The position numbers and the translations under genes are program-made. A model generated the notes under the pieces. The model saw nothing but the letters and a program-made list of their open reading frames with translations. It searched no databases and was not told the origin of the DNA. This document shows positions 1 through 8,213 of a DNA stretch of 13,104 bases, piece by piece. The stretch's first letter is position 1. Each line of letters starts with the position of its first letter. Source of the DNA: Nitrospirae bacterium GWC2_56_14 (GTDB taxonomy: Bacteria > Nitrospirota > UBA9217); contig MHDY01000195.1 of the NCBI GenBank assembly GCA_001803705.1, positions 1 to 13,104 of the forward strand, in the 5' to 3' direction.

Positions 1-35
1 CCTGACTGTTTATGGATGTTCAGAATTCCGTCCAT
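1..35 (-). CDS. truB: tRNA pseudouridine(55) synthase TruB, N-terminus only (runs off left edge)
   Basis: Only the first eleven codons and part of the twelfth are in the window; they read MDGILNIHKQS and then a Gly-type codon start. This matches the usual TruB opening (a short 'xGxLxxxKPxG' strand), although Gln replaces the common Pro. TruB isomerises U55 of elongator tRNAs to pseudouridine in the T-loop. The catalytic Asp lies outside the window. The ATG is 7 bases after the nrnA stop, and the order rbfA-nrnA-truB is a familiar one, so position and peptide support the same call. The ribosome-binding site is weak, which suits translational coupling to nrnA. The identification rests on few residues plus context. 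Confidence 0.8.
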   Translation of the reverse strand, partial: MDGILNIHKQS

Positions 36-42
36 GGGAGAT

Positions 43-1014
43 TCAGTTTCCCATCTGCGACAGAATGACCTTCGCTACTTCACCGAGAACCTTGCGTTTA
101 ATATCCTCGAGTGTTCCATCCAGGGTGCTTCCCGCGGCATTCTTATGGCCTCCGCCGCCCAGGGCCTGCGCCAGGCTCGAAAGATCTACACGTCCCTTTG
201 AGCGAAGACTGATCTTGTACTGCTTTTGGGCAGTTTGCCTGAACAGGATGGCGACCTCGACACCGCTCACCGACCTGACATAATTGACGAAATTATCGGT
301 ATCTTCGGCAGTGGTGCCGGTCTTATGAAAAAGCTCGTCGGTCACCACGACCCAGGCCATTCTCTTGTCCGGGGAACGCTCCATATCTCCCAGAACGGTG
401 CCGAGCAGTTTTAAACGATTAAAGGAATAGGACTCGTACACATTCTCAGTGACCAGCCAGGGGTCGGCACCGGCTTCGAGCAGTGTAGCAGATATCCGCA
501 TGCATTCAGGTGATGTGTTGGAATAGCGAAAAGAGCCCGTGTCGGTAAAAATGGAGGTATAGAGACAGAGCGCCATATCCCGGTCAATGGGCAGGCCTGC
601 CTCCAAGAGGAGCTTGTAGATCATCTCTCCGGTGGCAGAGGCGGCAGCGTCAAGCCACGTGAGCGGCCATAAACGCGGATTCGTGATATGGTGGTCGATA
701 TTGATAAGCTTAGCGGCGGGATAATCGCCTGCGAAAAGTCCTGTGCGCGGAGGATCGGAATCAAGGACGATCATCGCGTCAAATCGCCCGGTGACGACCG
801 GTCCGGAGGCTATCCGGGCCTGGTGAGGAAGAAACCGGTAAATCTCAGGAACCGGGTCAAGGTTGTGGGCGGTCACGGTCTTGCCCATCTTTTCAAGGGC
901 AAGCATGAGCGCAAGCTGGGATCCCAGCGCGTCACCGTCCGGACTTTTATGCACAGAAATAAGGATCGTGTTGCAGGATTGCAGGGCTGCTATGATCGTG
1001 CGGGGGTCACTCAT
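43..1014 (-). CDS. nrnA: DHH/DHHA1 phosphoesterase: NrnA-type oligoribonuclease / pAp phosphatase
   Basis: This 323-residue soluble protein has both domains of the NrnA family. The DHH domain shows the metal-binding motifs in order: HKSPDGDALGS (His22, Asp26, Asp28), LDSD (Asp85), NIDHH (Asp107-His109) and FTDTGSF (Asp158). The C-terminal DHHA1 domain carries the substrate-binding GGGGHKNAAG at about 286-295. Family members use Mn2+ to degrade 2-5 nucleotide RNAs and to dephosphorylate 3'-phosphoadenosine 5'-phosphate, linking RNA turnover with sulfur metabolism; which activity dominates here cannot be told from sequence. The ATG lies inside the end of rbfA (ATGAGTGA, 8-base overlap), so translation is probably coupled. 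Length is normal for the family and nothing is missing. Confidence 0.95.
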   Translation of the reverse strand: MSDPRTIIAALQSCNTILISVHKSPDGDALGSQLALMLALEKMGKTVTAHNLDPVPEIYRFLPHQARIASGPVVTGRFDAMIVLDSDPPRTGLFAGDYPAAKLINIDHHITNPRLWPLTWLDAAASATGEMIYKLLLEAGLPIDRDMALCLYTSIFTDTGSFRYSNTSPECMRISATLLEAGADPWLVTENVYESYSFNRLKLLGTVLGDMERSPDKRMAWVVVTDELFHKTGTTAEDTDNFVNYVRSVSGVEVAILFRQTAQKQYKISLRSKGRVDLSSLAQALGGGGHKNAAGSTLDGTLEDIKRKVLGEVAKVILSQMGN

Positions 1015-1387
1015 CGTGCGGCTTGTTCGGATCCTTCTTTTCTTCGATCGAATGCAGCAGATCCATGATATGCGCGCCCCGTTCTAAGGTCGGATCGAAG
1101 CGGATCAACAGTTCCGGGACGATGCGCAAACGCATGCGTCCGGCCAATTCGGACCGAATGAAGGGAATAGCGCTCTCCAAGCCTTTGAGCGTTTCTTTTT
1201 TGCTCTTTTCGTCCCCATAGATGCTCACGAAGACCTTGGCATTGCGCAGATCATGCGATACTTCCACATCAGTGACCGTGACAAATCCTATACGCGGGTC
1301 CTTGATCTTCCGCATGAGGATCTCGGCGATCTCCTGCTTCATCTGGTCGCTTACGCGATCCGATCTTTTAAAGGCTGGTTTAGACAT
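1007..1387 (-). CDS. rbfA: 30S ribosome-binding factor A
   Basis: The 126-residue product is a single KH-fold RbfA protein. It begins with the family's helical start (DRVSDQMKQEIAEIL), followed by the conserved DPRIGFVTVTDVEVSHDL and AKVFVSIYG strands, and ends in a charged tail. RbfA binds the 30S subunit during late 16S 5'-end maturation and is needed for cold adaptation in E. coli. It overlaps nrnA by 8 bases. The start is the ATG that gives the usual N-terminus. Oddly, the bases just before it on the coding strand are pyrimidine-rich (TCCTGTCTCCTGATTTTATC) and contain no purine-rich Shine-Dalgarno sequence, because a degenerate extragenic repeat occupies the gap. The next in-frame ATG (residue 16) would remove part of the conserved first helix. 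Confidence 0.95.
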   Translation of the reverse strand: MSKPAFKRSDRVSDQMKQEIAEILMRKIKDPRIGFVTVTDVEVSHDLRNAKVFVSIYGDEKSKKETLKGLESAIPFIRSELAGRMRLRIVPELLIRFDPTLERGAHIMDLLHSIEEKKDPNKPHDE

Positions 1388-1392
1388 GATAA

Positions 1393-1475
1393 AATCAGGA
1401 GACAGGAGTCAGGAGCCAGTATTCAGGATGATGTCTTCTAAGCTCTGGCTTCTGGAGTCTGTGTTCTGCCTTTCA
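1393..1475. repeat. Degenerate 'CAGGAGTCAGGAG'-type extragenic repeat
   Basis: The gap between DUF503 and rbfA is made of drifting copies of a 7-8 base unit. The plus strand reads CAGGAGACAGGAGTCAGGAG, then a stretch around 'CCAGTATTCAGGATG', then the complementary-type unit TCTGGCTTCTGGAGTCTG. The two halves form an imperfect inverted repeat (roughly 12 of 17 positions match). I recognise the style as simple, non-coding filler seen between genes in several environmental bacteria, but no family name is claimed. It extends to the DUF503 stop and almost to the rbfA start. Confidence 0.6.
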
Positions 1476-1760
1476 GAATAGCTCGATATGATGATCGATG
1501 AGGTCCAGTTCGGGAACGGCCCTTACCACGTCGAGCACATGGTCAAGGGTCTGATTCAAATGGGTCCTGTCGTTGCTGACGGCGGCCACAGCCATGGTGG
1601 CCTTTTGCCAGAGGTCGTTGTCCTCGATCTCCGCCACCGATACGTTGAACTTGTTCCGGATCCTGTCCTTGAGACTGCGAAGCGACTGACGTTTTGTCTT
1701 CAGCGATCCGCTGTCGGGGATGTGCACTTCAAAGGTGCAAACACCGATGAACATTGGCAT
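1473..1760 (-). CDS. ylxP: DUF503 (YlxP-like) protein
   Basis: The 95-residue product is a complete DUF503 protein, recognisable from the opening MFIGVCTFEVHIPDSGSLKTKR, the RSLKDRIRNKFNVSVAEIEDNDLWQKA core and the family's VAAVSND strand. The biochemical role is unknown; the family is small, cytosolic and nearly always lies between infB and rbfA, as here. In Bacillus the equivalent gene is ylxP. The first ATG gives MPMFIGV; the second ATG, two codons on, gives MFIGV, which is closer to the usual start, and neither has a strong Shine-Dalgarno. It begins 38 bases after infB ends, consistent with the same transcript. Function is inferred only as related to translation or ribosome assembly by operon membership. 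Confidence 0.9.
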   Translation of the reverse strand: MPMFIGVCTFEVHIPDSGSLKTKRQSLRSLKDRIRNKFNVSVAEIEDNDLWQKATMAVAAVSNDRTHLNQTLDHVLDVVRAVPELDLIDHHIELF

Positions 1761-1798
1761 AGAGACACCCGGGATCCGGCTCGCGGGAGAAAAGAACC

Positions 1799-4396
<2,598 letters not shown>

Positions 4397-4444
4397 AAAC
4401 TCACATACCCCCGAAACTTCCTGAAAATAGGTGGTTATATTACT

Positions 4445-5035
4445 CTATTTTGCGCCGCTTATCAAGTTTTTTAATCTGTCGGTCTCAGTGAAGATGGCAT
4501 CTGCAAAACCGTTGTCCGTAATGCCGATGATCCCGACCAACTCCCTGTTGAGCAAGGCGCCGATCTCATCCTTGGTCAGGAACGAAGCCTGCCGCTTTGG
4601 CGCGGCTTCCTGGGCCATGATCTTCTCGCGGGTGCCGTCGGAAAGGTCGGCGGCAAAGATCAGCGCTTTGACCCTGCCCTTCTCCACGCCGTCATGCACT
4701 GCAGAATACCCGGACAACAACATGCCTGCTTTTGCCGCCATCACGATCAGGGACTTTATCTTTTCCGCGCTGCTGGCCAGGAGCCGGGAGATGAACTCCT
4801 GCTCTCCCGGAGGGCTGACCTTGCTGTTCAGGGACCGTGACAAGTTCCCTTTGCCGAGCGCCTTGCGAATGCAGTCAATGCGCGGACAGACATAGGCGGC
4901 ACGGCCAGGCAGCTTCTCGCGGTAATCGATGACGAACCCCGCGGGGCCGGCCACGATACGGACAACCTCGTCCTTTTTGAACACGCCCCGGCAACCTATG
5001 CAGGTCCGTTCCGGCTGACGTTTCGTTTCCTTCAC
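4445..5035 (-). CDS. YlxR (DUF448) domain fused to an L7Ae-type RNA-binding domain
   Basis: The 196-residue product joins two proteins that Bacillus encodes separately as YlxR and YlxQ. Residues 1-75 are YlxR/DUF448: RTCIGCR (Cys12, Cys15) and GRAAYVCPRIDCIRKAL (Cys50, Cys55), the four Cys looking like a possible metal site. Residues about 85-192 are L7Ae/YlxQ-like: MAAKAGMLLSGYSAVHDGV followed by KALIFAADLSDGTREKI, the pattern of kink-turn RNA binders. YlxR has been linked to nucleic-acid or RNase P binding in other bacteria; the role here is not shown. The start is a GTG 14 bases after the nusA stop; it places Cys12 at the usual distance. The gene sits between nusA and infB, the normal site for both halves. 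Such fusions are known, so this is unusual but not new. Confidence 0.92.
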   Translation of the reverse strand: MKETKRQPERTCIGCRGVFKKDEVVRIVAGPAGFVIDYREKLPGRAAYVCPRIDCIRKALGKGNLSRSLNSKVSPPGEQEFISRLLASSAEKIKSLIVMAAKAGMLLSGYSAVHDGVEKGRVKALIFAADLSDGTREKIMAQEAAPKRQASFLTKDEIGALLNRELVGIIGITDNGFADAIFTETDRLKNLISGAK

Positions 5036-5049
5036 CGCTCTACCGGCCT

Positions 5050-6390
5050 TCAGCTCTTGAGCATGGCCCGGGCAGCCACCAGGATCTTTTGCGCTGTTTT
5101 TTCACCAATGCCGGGAACTGCCAGAATATCCTCGTCCGTCATTGCGGCGACCTTTGCCACGGTATCATAACCGGCCTGCGCCAGCTGCTCAGCTGTTTTT
5201 TTGCCGACGCCTTCGATGCTCATCAAGGGCGATTCTGCAGACGGTGCCGCAGCTGCCTCAGCTTCCAGTGTCTCAGCGGCCTCGGTCTCTTCCGCCATCT
5301 TGCGCGTTTCTTCAACGATAGCAGCTTCAATCTCCTGCTCGCGTTCTTTCTGGCGCTCCTGGTCATACTCGGATTCGCTCAGGATGTCGATCTTCCATCC
5401 GGTCAGTTTTGCAGCCAACCGGACATTCTGTCCCTTTTTGCCGATGGCCAGCGAAAGCTGGGAATCAGCGACCACGGCAAGGGCGGAGCGGTCCTCTTCG
5501 GTGACGCCCACTTTTTCTACCACGGCAGGGCTCAGCGCCTTGGCGATAAAGATGCGCGGATCAGCCGACCAGGGGATGATGTCGATCTTCTCGCCGCGAA
5601 GCTCCCGAACGACCGCCTGGACCCTCGAACCCTTCATGCCGACGCAGGCGCCGACGGGATCTACCTGGGACTCTTTCGATGAAACTGCTATCTTCGTCCG
5701 GTCCCCGGCTTCTCGCACAACACCCTTAACTTCAACGATATTCTCGTAGATCTCGGGGACCTCCATCTCAAAGAGGCGCGACACGAAGTCCGGATGGGCC
5801 CTTGAAAGCACCACCTGCGGACCCTTGGAGGTGTCCCGCACTTCCATGACATAGGCCCTGACGCGGTCTCCCCTGCGATAGCTCTCGCGCGGCACCTGCT
5901 CGCGAGCCGGGAGCACCGCCTCGGTCTTTCCCAGGTCGATGTAGTAAGCGCCTTTTTCATGACGAAGGACGATCCCGTTCACCAGCTGGCCGATCTTGTC
6001 GTTGAATTCCTTCAGTATCACATCGCGCTCTGCCTCGCGCACCTTCTGCACAATGACCTGACGGGCCGTCTGCGCCGCGATCCTGCCGAAACCGTGGAAC
6101 TCGATCTGCAGAGGCACTTCGCCGTCCAGAAGCGCATCGGGAAAGAGCGCCTGGGCATCTTCGAGCGTGATCTCCTCATCAGGGTTCACCACCTCTGCCA
6201 CGACCTTTTTGTAGGCATACATGATGATGTCGCCGCGCTTGGGGTCGATCTGAACGGCGATGCGCTGGGCGCCATGCTTCTTCTTGGCAGCGCTTACGAG
6301 AGCGGACTCGACCGCCTCGATCACCATTTCCTTGGAGATGCCCTTTTCCTTGCTGATCTGATCGATCACTTGAACCAGTTCTTGACTCAT
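5050..6390 (-). CDS. nusA: Transcription termination/antitermination protein NusA
   Basis: NusA binds RNA polymerase near the RNA exit channel and modulates pausing, intrinsic termination and antitermination. The 446-residue protein has an N-terminal RNAP-binding domain (about 1-130), an S1 domain (about 135-200, GQLVNGIVLRHEKGAYYIDL), KH1 (about 244-272, GACVGMKGSRVQAVV) and KH2 (about 313-336, LAIGKKGQNVRLAAKL). An acidic Ala/Glu-rich hinge (350-388) follows, then a C-terminal module with two helix-hairpin-helix motifs, IEGVGKKTAEQL and VPGIGEKTAQKI. The extra C-terminal module is found in only some phyla. The ATG follows a clear AGGAGG 10-11 bases upstream. A 114-base gap separates it from rimP. 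It may regulate its own operon through the hairpin before rimP, which is inference. Confidence 0.98.
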   Translation of the reverse strand: MSQELVQVIDQISKEKGISKEMVIEAVESALVSAAKKKHGAQRIAVQIDPKRGDIIMYAYKKVVAEVVNPDEEITLEDAQALFPDALLDGEVPLQIEFHGFGRIAAQTARQVIVQKVREAERDVILKEFNDKIGQLVNGIVLRHEKGAYYIDLGKTEAVLPAREQVPRESYRRGDRVRAYVMEVRDTSKGPQVVLSRAHPDFVSRLFEMEVPEIYENIVEVKGVVREAGDRTKIAVSSKESQVDPVGACVGMKGSRVQAVVRELRGEKIDIIPWSADPRIFIAKALSPAVVEKVGVTEEDRSALAVVADSQLSLAIGKKGQNVRLAAKLTGWKIDILSESEYDQERQKEREQEIEAAIVEETRKMAEETEAAETLEAEAAAAPSAESPLMSIEGVGKKTAEQLAQAGYDTVAKVAAMTDEDILAVPGIGEKTAQKILVAARAMLKS

Positions 6391-6459
6391 AACTCCGTTG
6401 CCTCCTGAATATATATGCAGACCTTATCAGGCTACTGTCAAACCAAGGCTGCTCTATGT

Positions 6460-6474
6460 GCATCCGGTGGATGC
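6460..6474. other. Small perfect hairpin in the rimP-nusA gap
   Basis: GCATCC and GGATGC form a 6-bp stem with a 3-base loop inside the 114-base gap between rimP and nusA. No T-tract follows on the minus (coding) strand, so it is not an intrinsic terminator; it could be a processing or pausing site or chance. Nothing else convincing is seen in this gap apart from the nusA ribosome-binding site. Confidence 0.4.
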
Positions 6475-6504
6475 TAAAGATGTGATCTCTGTATTGCTGT
6501 GGTA

Positions 6505-6966
6505 CTACAGTTCTATTTCGAGAGCCGCTTTTGTGATCGCATTCAGTGCGAATTCCATGATCGTCCCGGCTGCGATCTCGACCCTGACATTGCCCGCTTC
6601 GGAGATCCCCAACAGCCTGCCCCGAAAGACCTTTTGACCGTCAATGGGCTGAAAGACCTTTATCTTGACCGTACTTCCTGCAAATCGCGTAAAGTGATCC
6701 GGTTTCGAAAGCGTCCGGTCCAGGCCGGGCGATGATACTTCAAGGGAGTAGGCATGGGCGATGATATCTTCCACATCGAGGGCTGCGCTCAGATCGCGGC
6801 TCACCGACTCGCAGTCATTCAAGGTCACCCCGGACTCCCGGTCGATATAGATCCGGAGGAGCCACTGCGGACCTTGCCGCTGAAACTCCAGGTCCCAGAG
6901 CGTCAGTCCCAGGGAGGCCAGGATCGGGTCAAGGAGTTGTCGTATATGGTCAACGACGTCAGCCAT
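6505..6966 (-). CDS. rimP: Ribosome maturation factor RimP
   Basis: RimP (older name YlxS/YhbC) acts on the assembling 30S subunit. With the ATG at 6966 the product has 153 residues, the usual family length, and opens MADVVDHIRQLLDPIL. The family signature HAYSLEVSSPGLDRTL with KPDHFTRFAG follows (residues about 71-96), and the C-terminal SH3-like part ends in ALEIEL. The sequence GGGGGA lies a few bases before this ATG. A GTG 42 bases further upstream is also in frame, but it lies within the left arm of the leader hairpin and would add 14 residues that resemble nothing conserved. rimP is the first gene of the operon, immediately preceded by a terminator-like hairpin and a candidate promoter. 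Confidence 0.95.
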   Translation of the reverse strand: MADVVDHIRQLLDPILASLGLTLWDLEFQRQGPQWLLRIYIDRESGVTLNDCESVSRDLSAALDVEDIIAHAYSLEVSSPGLDRTLSKPDHFTRFAGSTVKIKVFQPIDGQKVFRGRLLGISEAGNVRVEIAAGTIMEFALNAITKAALEIEL

Positions 6967-6977
6967 CGTGTCCCCCA

Positions 6978-7013
6978 AATAAAAAGAGTGGGCAAAAGAA
7001 ATGCCCACCCTTC
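6978..7013 (-). terminator. Terminator-like hairpin in the rimP leader (possible attenuator)
   Basis: On the minus strand GTGGGCA (7008-7002) pairs perfectly with TGCCCAC (6994-6988) across a 7-base loop. With two G-U pairs the stem can be extended to 12 pairs (7013-7002 with 6994-6983). The right arm runs straight into CTCTTTTTATTT, giving the GC-stem plus U-tract of an intrinsic terminator. It lies 10-20 bases before the rimP start and downstream of the candidate promoter, so it would act on the operon's own transcript. Established knowledge: in Bacillus subtilis the homologous ylxS-nusA operon has a NusA-dependent leader terminator. That the same logic applies here is inference. Confidence 0.65.
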
Positions 7014-7032
7014 AGGATGTTCCCCAGAGTGA

Positions 7033-7067
7033 TGGTATTTTTTAACATACCAGCGCCGGGAATGCAA
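7033..7067 (-). promoter_or_regulatory. Candidate sigma70 promoter of the rimP-nusA-infB operon, with inverted repeat over the -10
   Basis: On the minus strand TTGCAT (7067-7062) is followed after 17 bases by TAAAAA (7044-7039), preceded by TGT as an extended -10. A perfect 6-base inverted repeat, TGGTAT and ATACCA with 8 bases between (7033-7052), straddles the -10 and would suit a dimeric repressor. Transcription would start near 7032 and give a leader of about 65 bases containing the hairpin above. The -10 is imperfect, so this is a prediction. Confidence 0.5.
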
Positions 7068-7120
7068 GAAAAAAATGCCGGAAGACTGCAGTAAATCAGA
7101 AAACCGGGAGTCGGACGAGG

Positions 7121-7198
7121 CCTGAAGATCGTTCAGGTATCGTTTGCAGGCTGCTGAACATACCTGTCAATGGACTGCGGACTGCAGGCGCATGTTCA
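7121..7198. repeat. Cluster of overlapping short inverted repeats
   Basis: Three inverted repeats share bases: CCTGAA/TTCAGG (7121-7126 and 7132-7137), CAGGTAT/ATACCTG (7134-7140 and 7160-7166) and TGAACAT/ATGTTCA (7155-7161 and 7192-7198). Because they overlap they cannot all form at once, so an RNA made from here could switch between structures, or the sites could be protein-binding half-sites. No clear promoter directs transcription through it, and no function is assigned. Confidence 0.4.
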
Positions 7199-7310
7199 CA
7201 TCGTCGTCGGCTGTTTTTTCAGCCTCTCCTTAAAGCAGGGCCGCCCTGTTGGTTGGAAATGGGCAGTTTTCAGTAAATGATCGCCCATAATATTTCCTCA
7301 TAAAGGGCCC

Positions 7311-7338
7311 TTGCATTTTATAGGGAAAACGGTATAAT
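7311..7338 (+). promoter_or_regulatory. Candidate sigma70 promoter upstream of the RRM-rpsU unit
   Basis: TTGCAT (7311-7316), a 16-base spacer and a consensus TATAAT (7333-7338) form the best promoter-like sequence in the window. Predicted transcription starts near 7345, giving a leader of about 265 bases before the RRM start at 7610. Confidence 0.6.
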
Positions 7339-7358
7339 AGCCACATATTATGAGCAAC

Positions 7359-7489
7359 GGGGCAAGCCCCTCTTGTTTTGACAATAAATAAACCGTCCGC
7401 GACTCATCTACGGTAACTGACTCTCCCTGCTATCACCTTTTCTCTTTAAAAAAGCGACAGCATGCCAGGTTGGCGAAAGATGGGGCTTG
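7359..7489 (+). promoter_or_regulatory. RRM leader segment with competing pairing arms
   Basis: GGGGCAAGCCCC (7359-7370) can fold on itself as a 4-bp GC hairpin followed by TCTTGTTTTG. Its right part, CAAGCCCC (7363-7370), is also perfectly complementary over 8 bases to GGGGCTTG (7482-7489) about 110 bases downstream. The two pairings exclude each other. This could be a structured regulatory leader, for instance temperature- or protein-responsive, but it matches no riboswitch class I know. Chance pairing is not excluded. Confidence 0.35.
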
Positions 7490-7530
7490 GGATGTTTACA
7501 CGGTCCGCTCCTTTTGTTTGAGGGTGGCGG

Positions 7531-7536
7531 TATAAT
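7531..7536 (+). promoter_or_regulatory. Second TATAAT (-10-like) close to the RRM gene
   Basis: A consensus TATAAT lies 74 bases before the RRM start and shares the string CGGTATAAT with the upstream promoter. No good -35 is seen at 16-18 bases (the position holds CTCCTT or similar), so it would need an activator or be a weak or alternative promoter. Confidence 0.3.
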
Positions 7537-7609
7537 TAATTATGGAAAAGACACAACGCGCTGCTCGGCATTGACCCACAGCGTGAACCGAAGTCACACA
7601 GGAGGCAGC

Positions 7610-7933
7610 ATGGCCAAGAAACTGTATGTAGGAAACCTGTCGTATAACACTCAAGAGGAGGATCTGCGTCAGGAGTTCTCGAAGATCGGCGAGGTCCTGT
7701 CGGCAACACTGATCATCGATCAGGCAAGCGGCAGGTCCAAGGGGTTCGGGTTCGTGGAGATGGCACAGGACGAGGATGCTGCCAAGGCGATCGCTACCTT
7801 GAACGGCACATCTTTCATGGACCGGACCATCACGGTGAACGAGGCCAAGCCCAAGACCGAGCGCTCCGGTTCTGGCGGCGGCAGAGGTGATCGCGGCGGA
7901 TACGGCGGCGGAGGAGGAAAGTCGTGGAGATAA
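7610..7933 (+). CDS. RRM-type RNA-binding protein with Gly-rich tail
   Basis: The 107-residue product is one RNA recognition motif plus a short glycine-rich tail. RNP2 is LYVGNL (5-10) and RNP1 is KGFGFVEM (44-51); the aromatic residues of both are kept, so single-stranded RNA binding is expected. The tail (about 87-104) is Gly/Arg-rich. Such proteins resemble the cyanobacterial Rbp family, where some members are cold-induced and at least one lies upstream of rpsU; a chaperone-like role in the cold is therefore plausible but inferred. The ATG at 7610 is preceded by AGGAGG and gives the standard MAKKLYVGNL start; an in-frame ATG upstream at 7487 lacks homology. The last 10 bases overlap rpsU, and the Gly-rich codons supply its ribosome-binding site. 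Confidence 0.93.
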   Translation: MAKKLYVGNLSYNTQEEDLRQEFSKIGEVLSATLIIDQASGRSKGFGFVEMAQDEDAAKAIATLNGTSFMDRTITVNEAKPKTERSGSGGGRGDRGGYGGGGGKSWR

Positions 7934-8184
7934 GAGTCCAGTCACAGAACATCGAAAAGGCCCTGCGGGACCTAAAAAAGAAGATCCAGGTGGACGGCCT
8001 TATGGGAGAGCTGAAGAAGCGCCGCCATTACGAAAAGCCCTCGGTGAAAAAGAAGACCAAGCGGGTCGAGGCTGAGAAGCGAAGGCGGAAGCTCCTTAAA
8101 CGCGCACCACGGCCATCCGGTTCAGGTTCAGGGCCGAGGCCGGCAAGGCCGTCGCAGTCGTCATCCGCTTCATCGCACAGCTAG
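7924..8184 (+). CDS. rpsU: Small ribosomal subunit protein bS21 with C-terminal extension
   Basis: The 86-residue basic protein matches S21: an early helix (QNIEKALRDLKKK), then KKRRHYEKPSVKKKTKR, the family's hallmark, and a Lys/Arg-rich helix ending near residue 60. S21 sits on the 30S platform near the 3' end of 16S rRNA and affects recognition of the Shine-Dalgarno helix. The last 26 residues (APRPSGSGSG... SSASSHS) form a Pro/Ser/Gly-rich extension beyond the approximately 60-70 residues usual for the family. The start is GTG at 7924, inside the RRM gene, with AGGAGG at 7912-7917 and 6 bases of spacing. Strong overlap implies coupled translation. Composition of the extension is low in complexity, so drift of the stop codon is one explanation. 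Confidence 0.92.
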   Translation: MEIRVQSQNIEKALRDLKKKIQVDGLMGELKKRRHYEKPSVKKKTKRVEAEKRRRKLLKRAPRPSGSGSGPRPARPSQSSSASSHS

Positions 8185-8213
8185 ATCCAGAACTGACGCG
8201 GGAAGAAGCAGCG

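Larger units (their letters stand above)
6967..7609. other. Divergent intergenic region between rimP and the RRM gene
   Basis: About 640 bases carry no credible coding region on either strand. From left to right it holds the rimP leader hairpin, a minus-strand promoter with an inverted repeat over its -10, a cluster of overlapping inverted repeats (7121-7198), a small hairpin with an all-T loop (GGCTG/CAGCC, 7209-7224), a strong plus-strand promoter (7311-7338), and a long leader for the RRM gene with competing pairing segments and a second -10-like sequence. I recognise no tRNA, tmRNA, 6S RNA, SRP RNA or named riboswitch in it. Confidence 0.7.

Noticed and set aside
4401..4406. Start-stop mini-ORF (ATGTGA) just before infB
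   Set aside because: A two-codon signal only 4 bases from the infB ATG is easily produced by chance, and the GGGGG tract is better spaced for infB itself.
6411..6441. TTGACA on the minus strand as an internal promoter for nusA
   Set aside because: The -35 is perfect but no acceptable -10 lies 16-18 bases away; TATATA is at 20 bases and forms part of a simple TA run.
6967..7008. Upstream GTG start for rimP adding 14 residues
   Set aside because: The GTG is inside the hairpin arm, the added peptide is not conserved, and the ATG at 6966 gives the normal length with a GGGGGA nearby.
7209..7224. GGCTG-TTTTTT-CAGCC as an intrinsic terminator
   Set aside because: The T-run is in the loop, not after the stem, and only 5 pairs form.
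7359..7489. Known riboswitch (c-di-GMP, fluoride, others) or 6S RNA in the RRM leader
   Set aside because: Pairing arms exist, but the conserved cores of these classes are not seen when read base by base.
7487..7609. Longer N-terminus for the RRM protein from an ATG at 7487
   Set aside because: The added 41 residues have no family match, while the ATG at 7610 has AGGAGG and yields the standard MAKKLYVGNL start.
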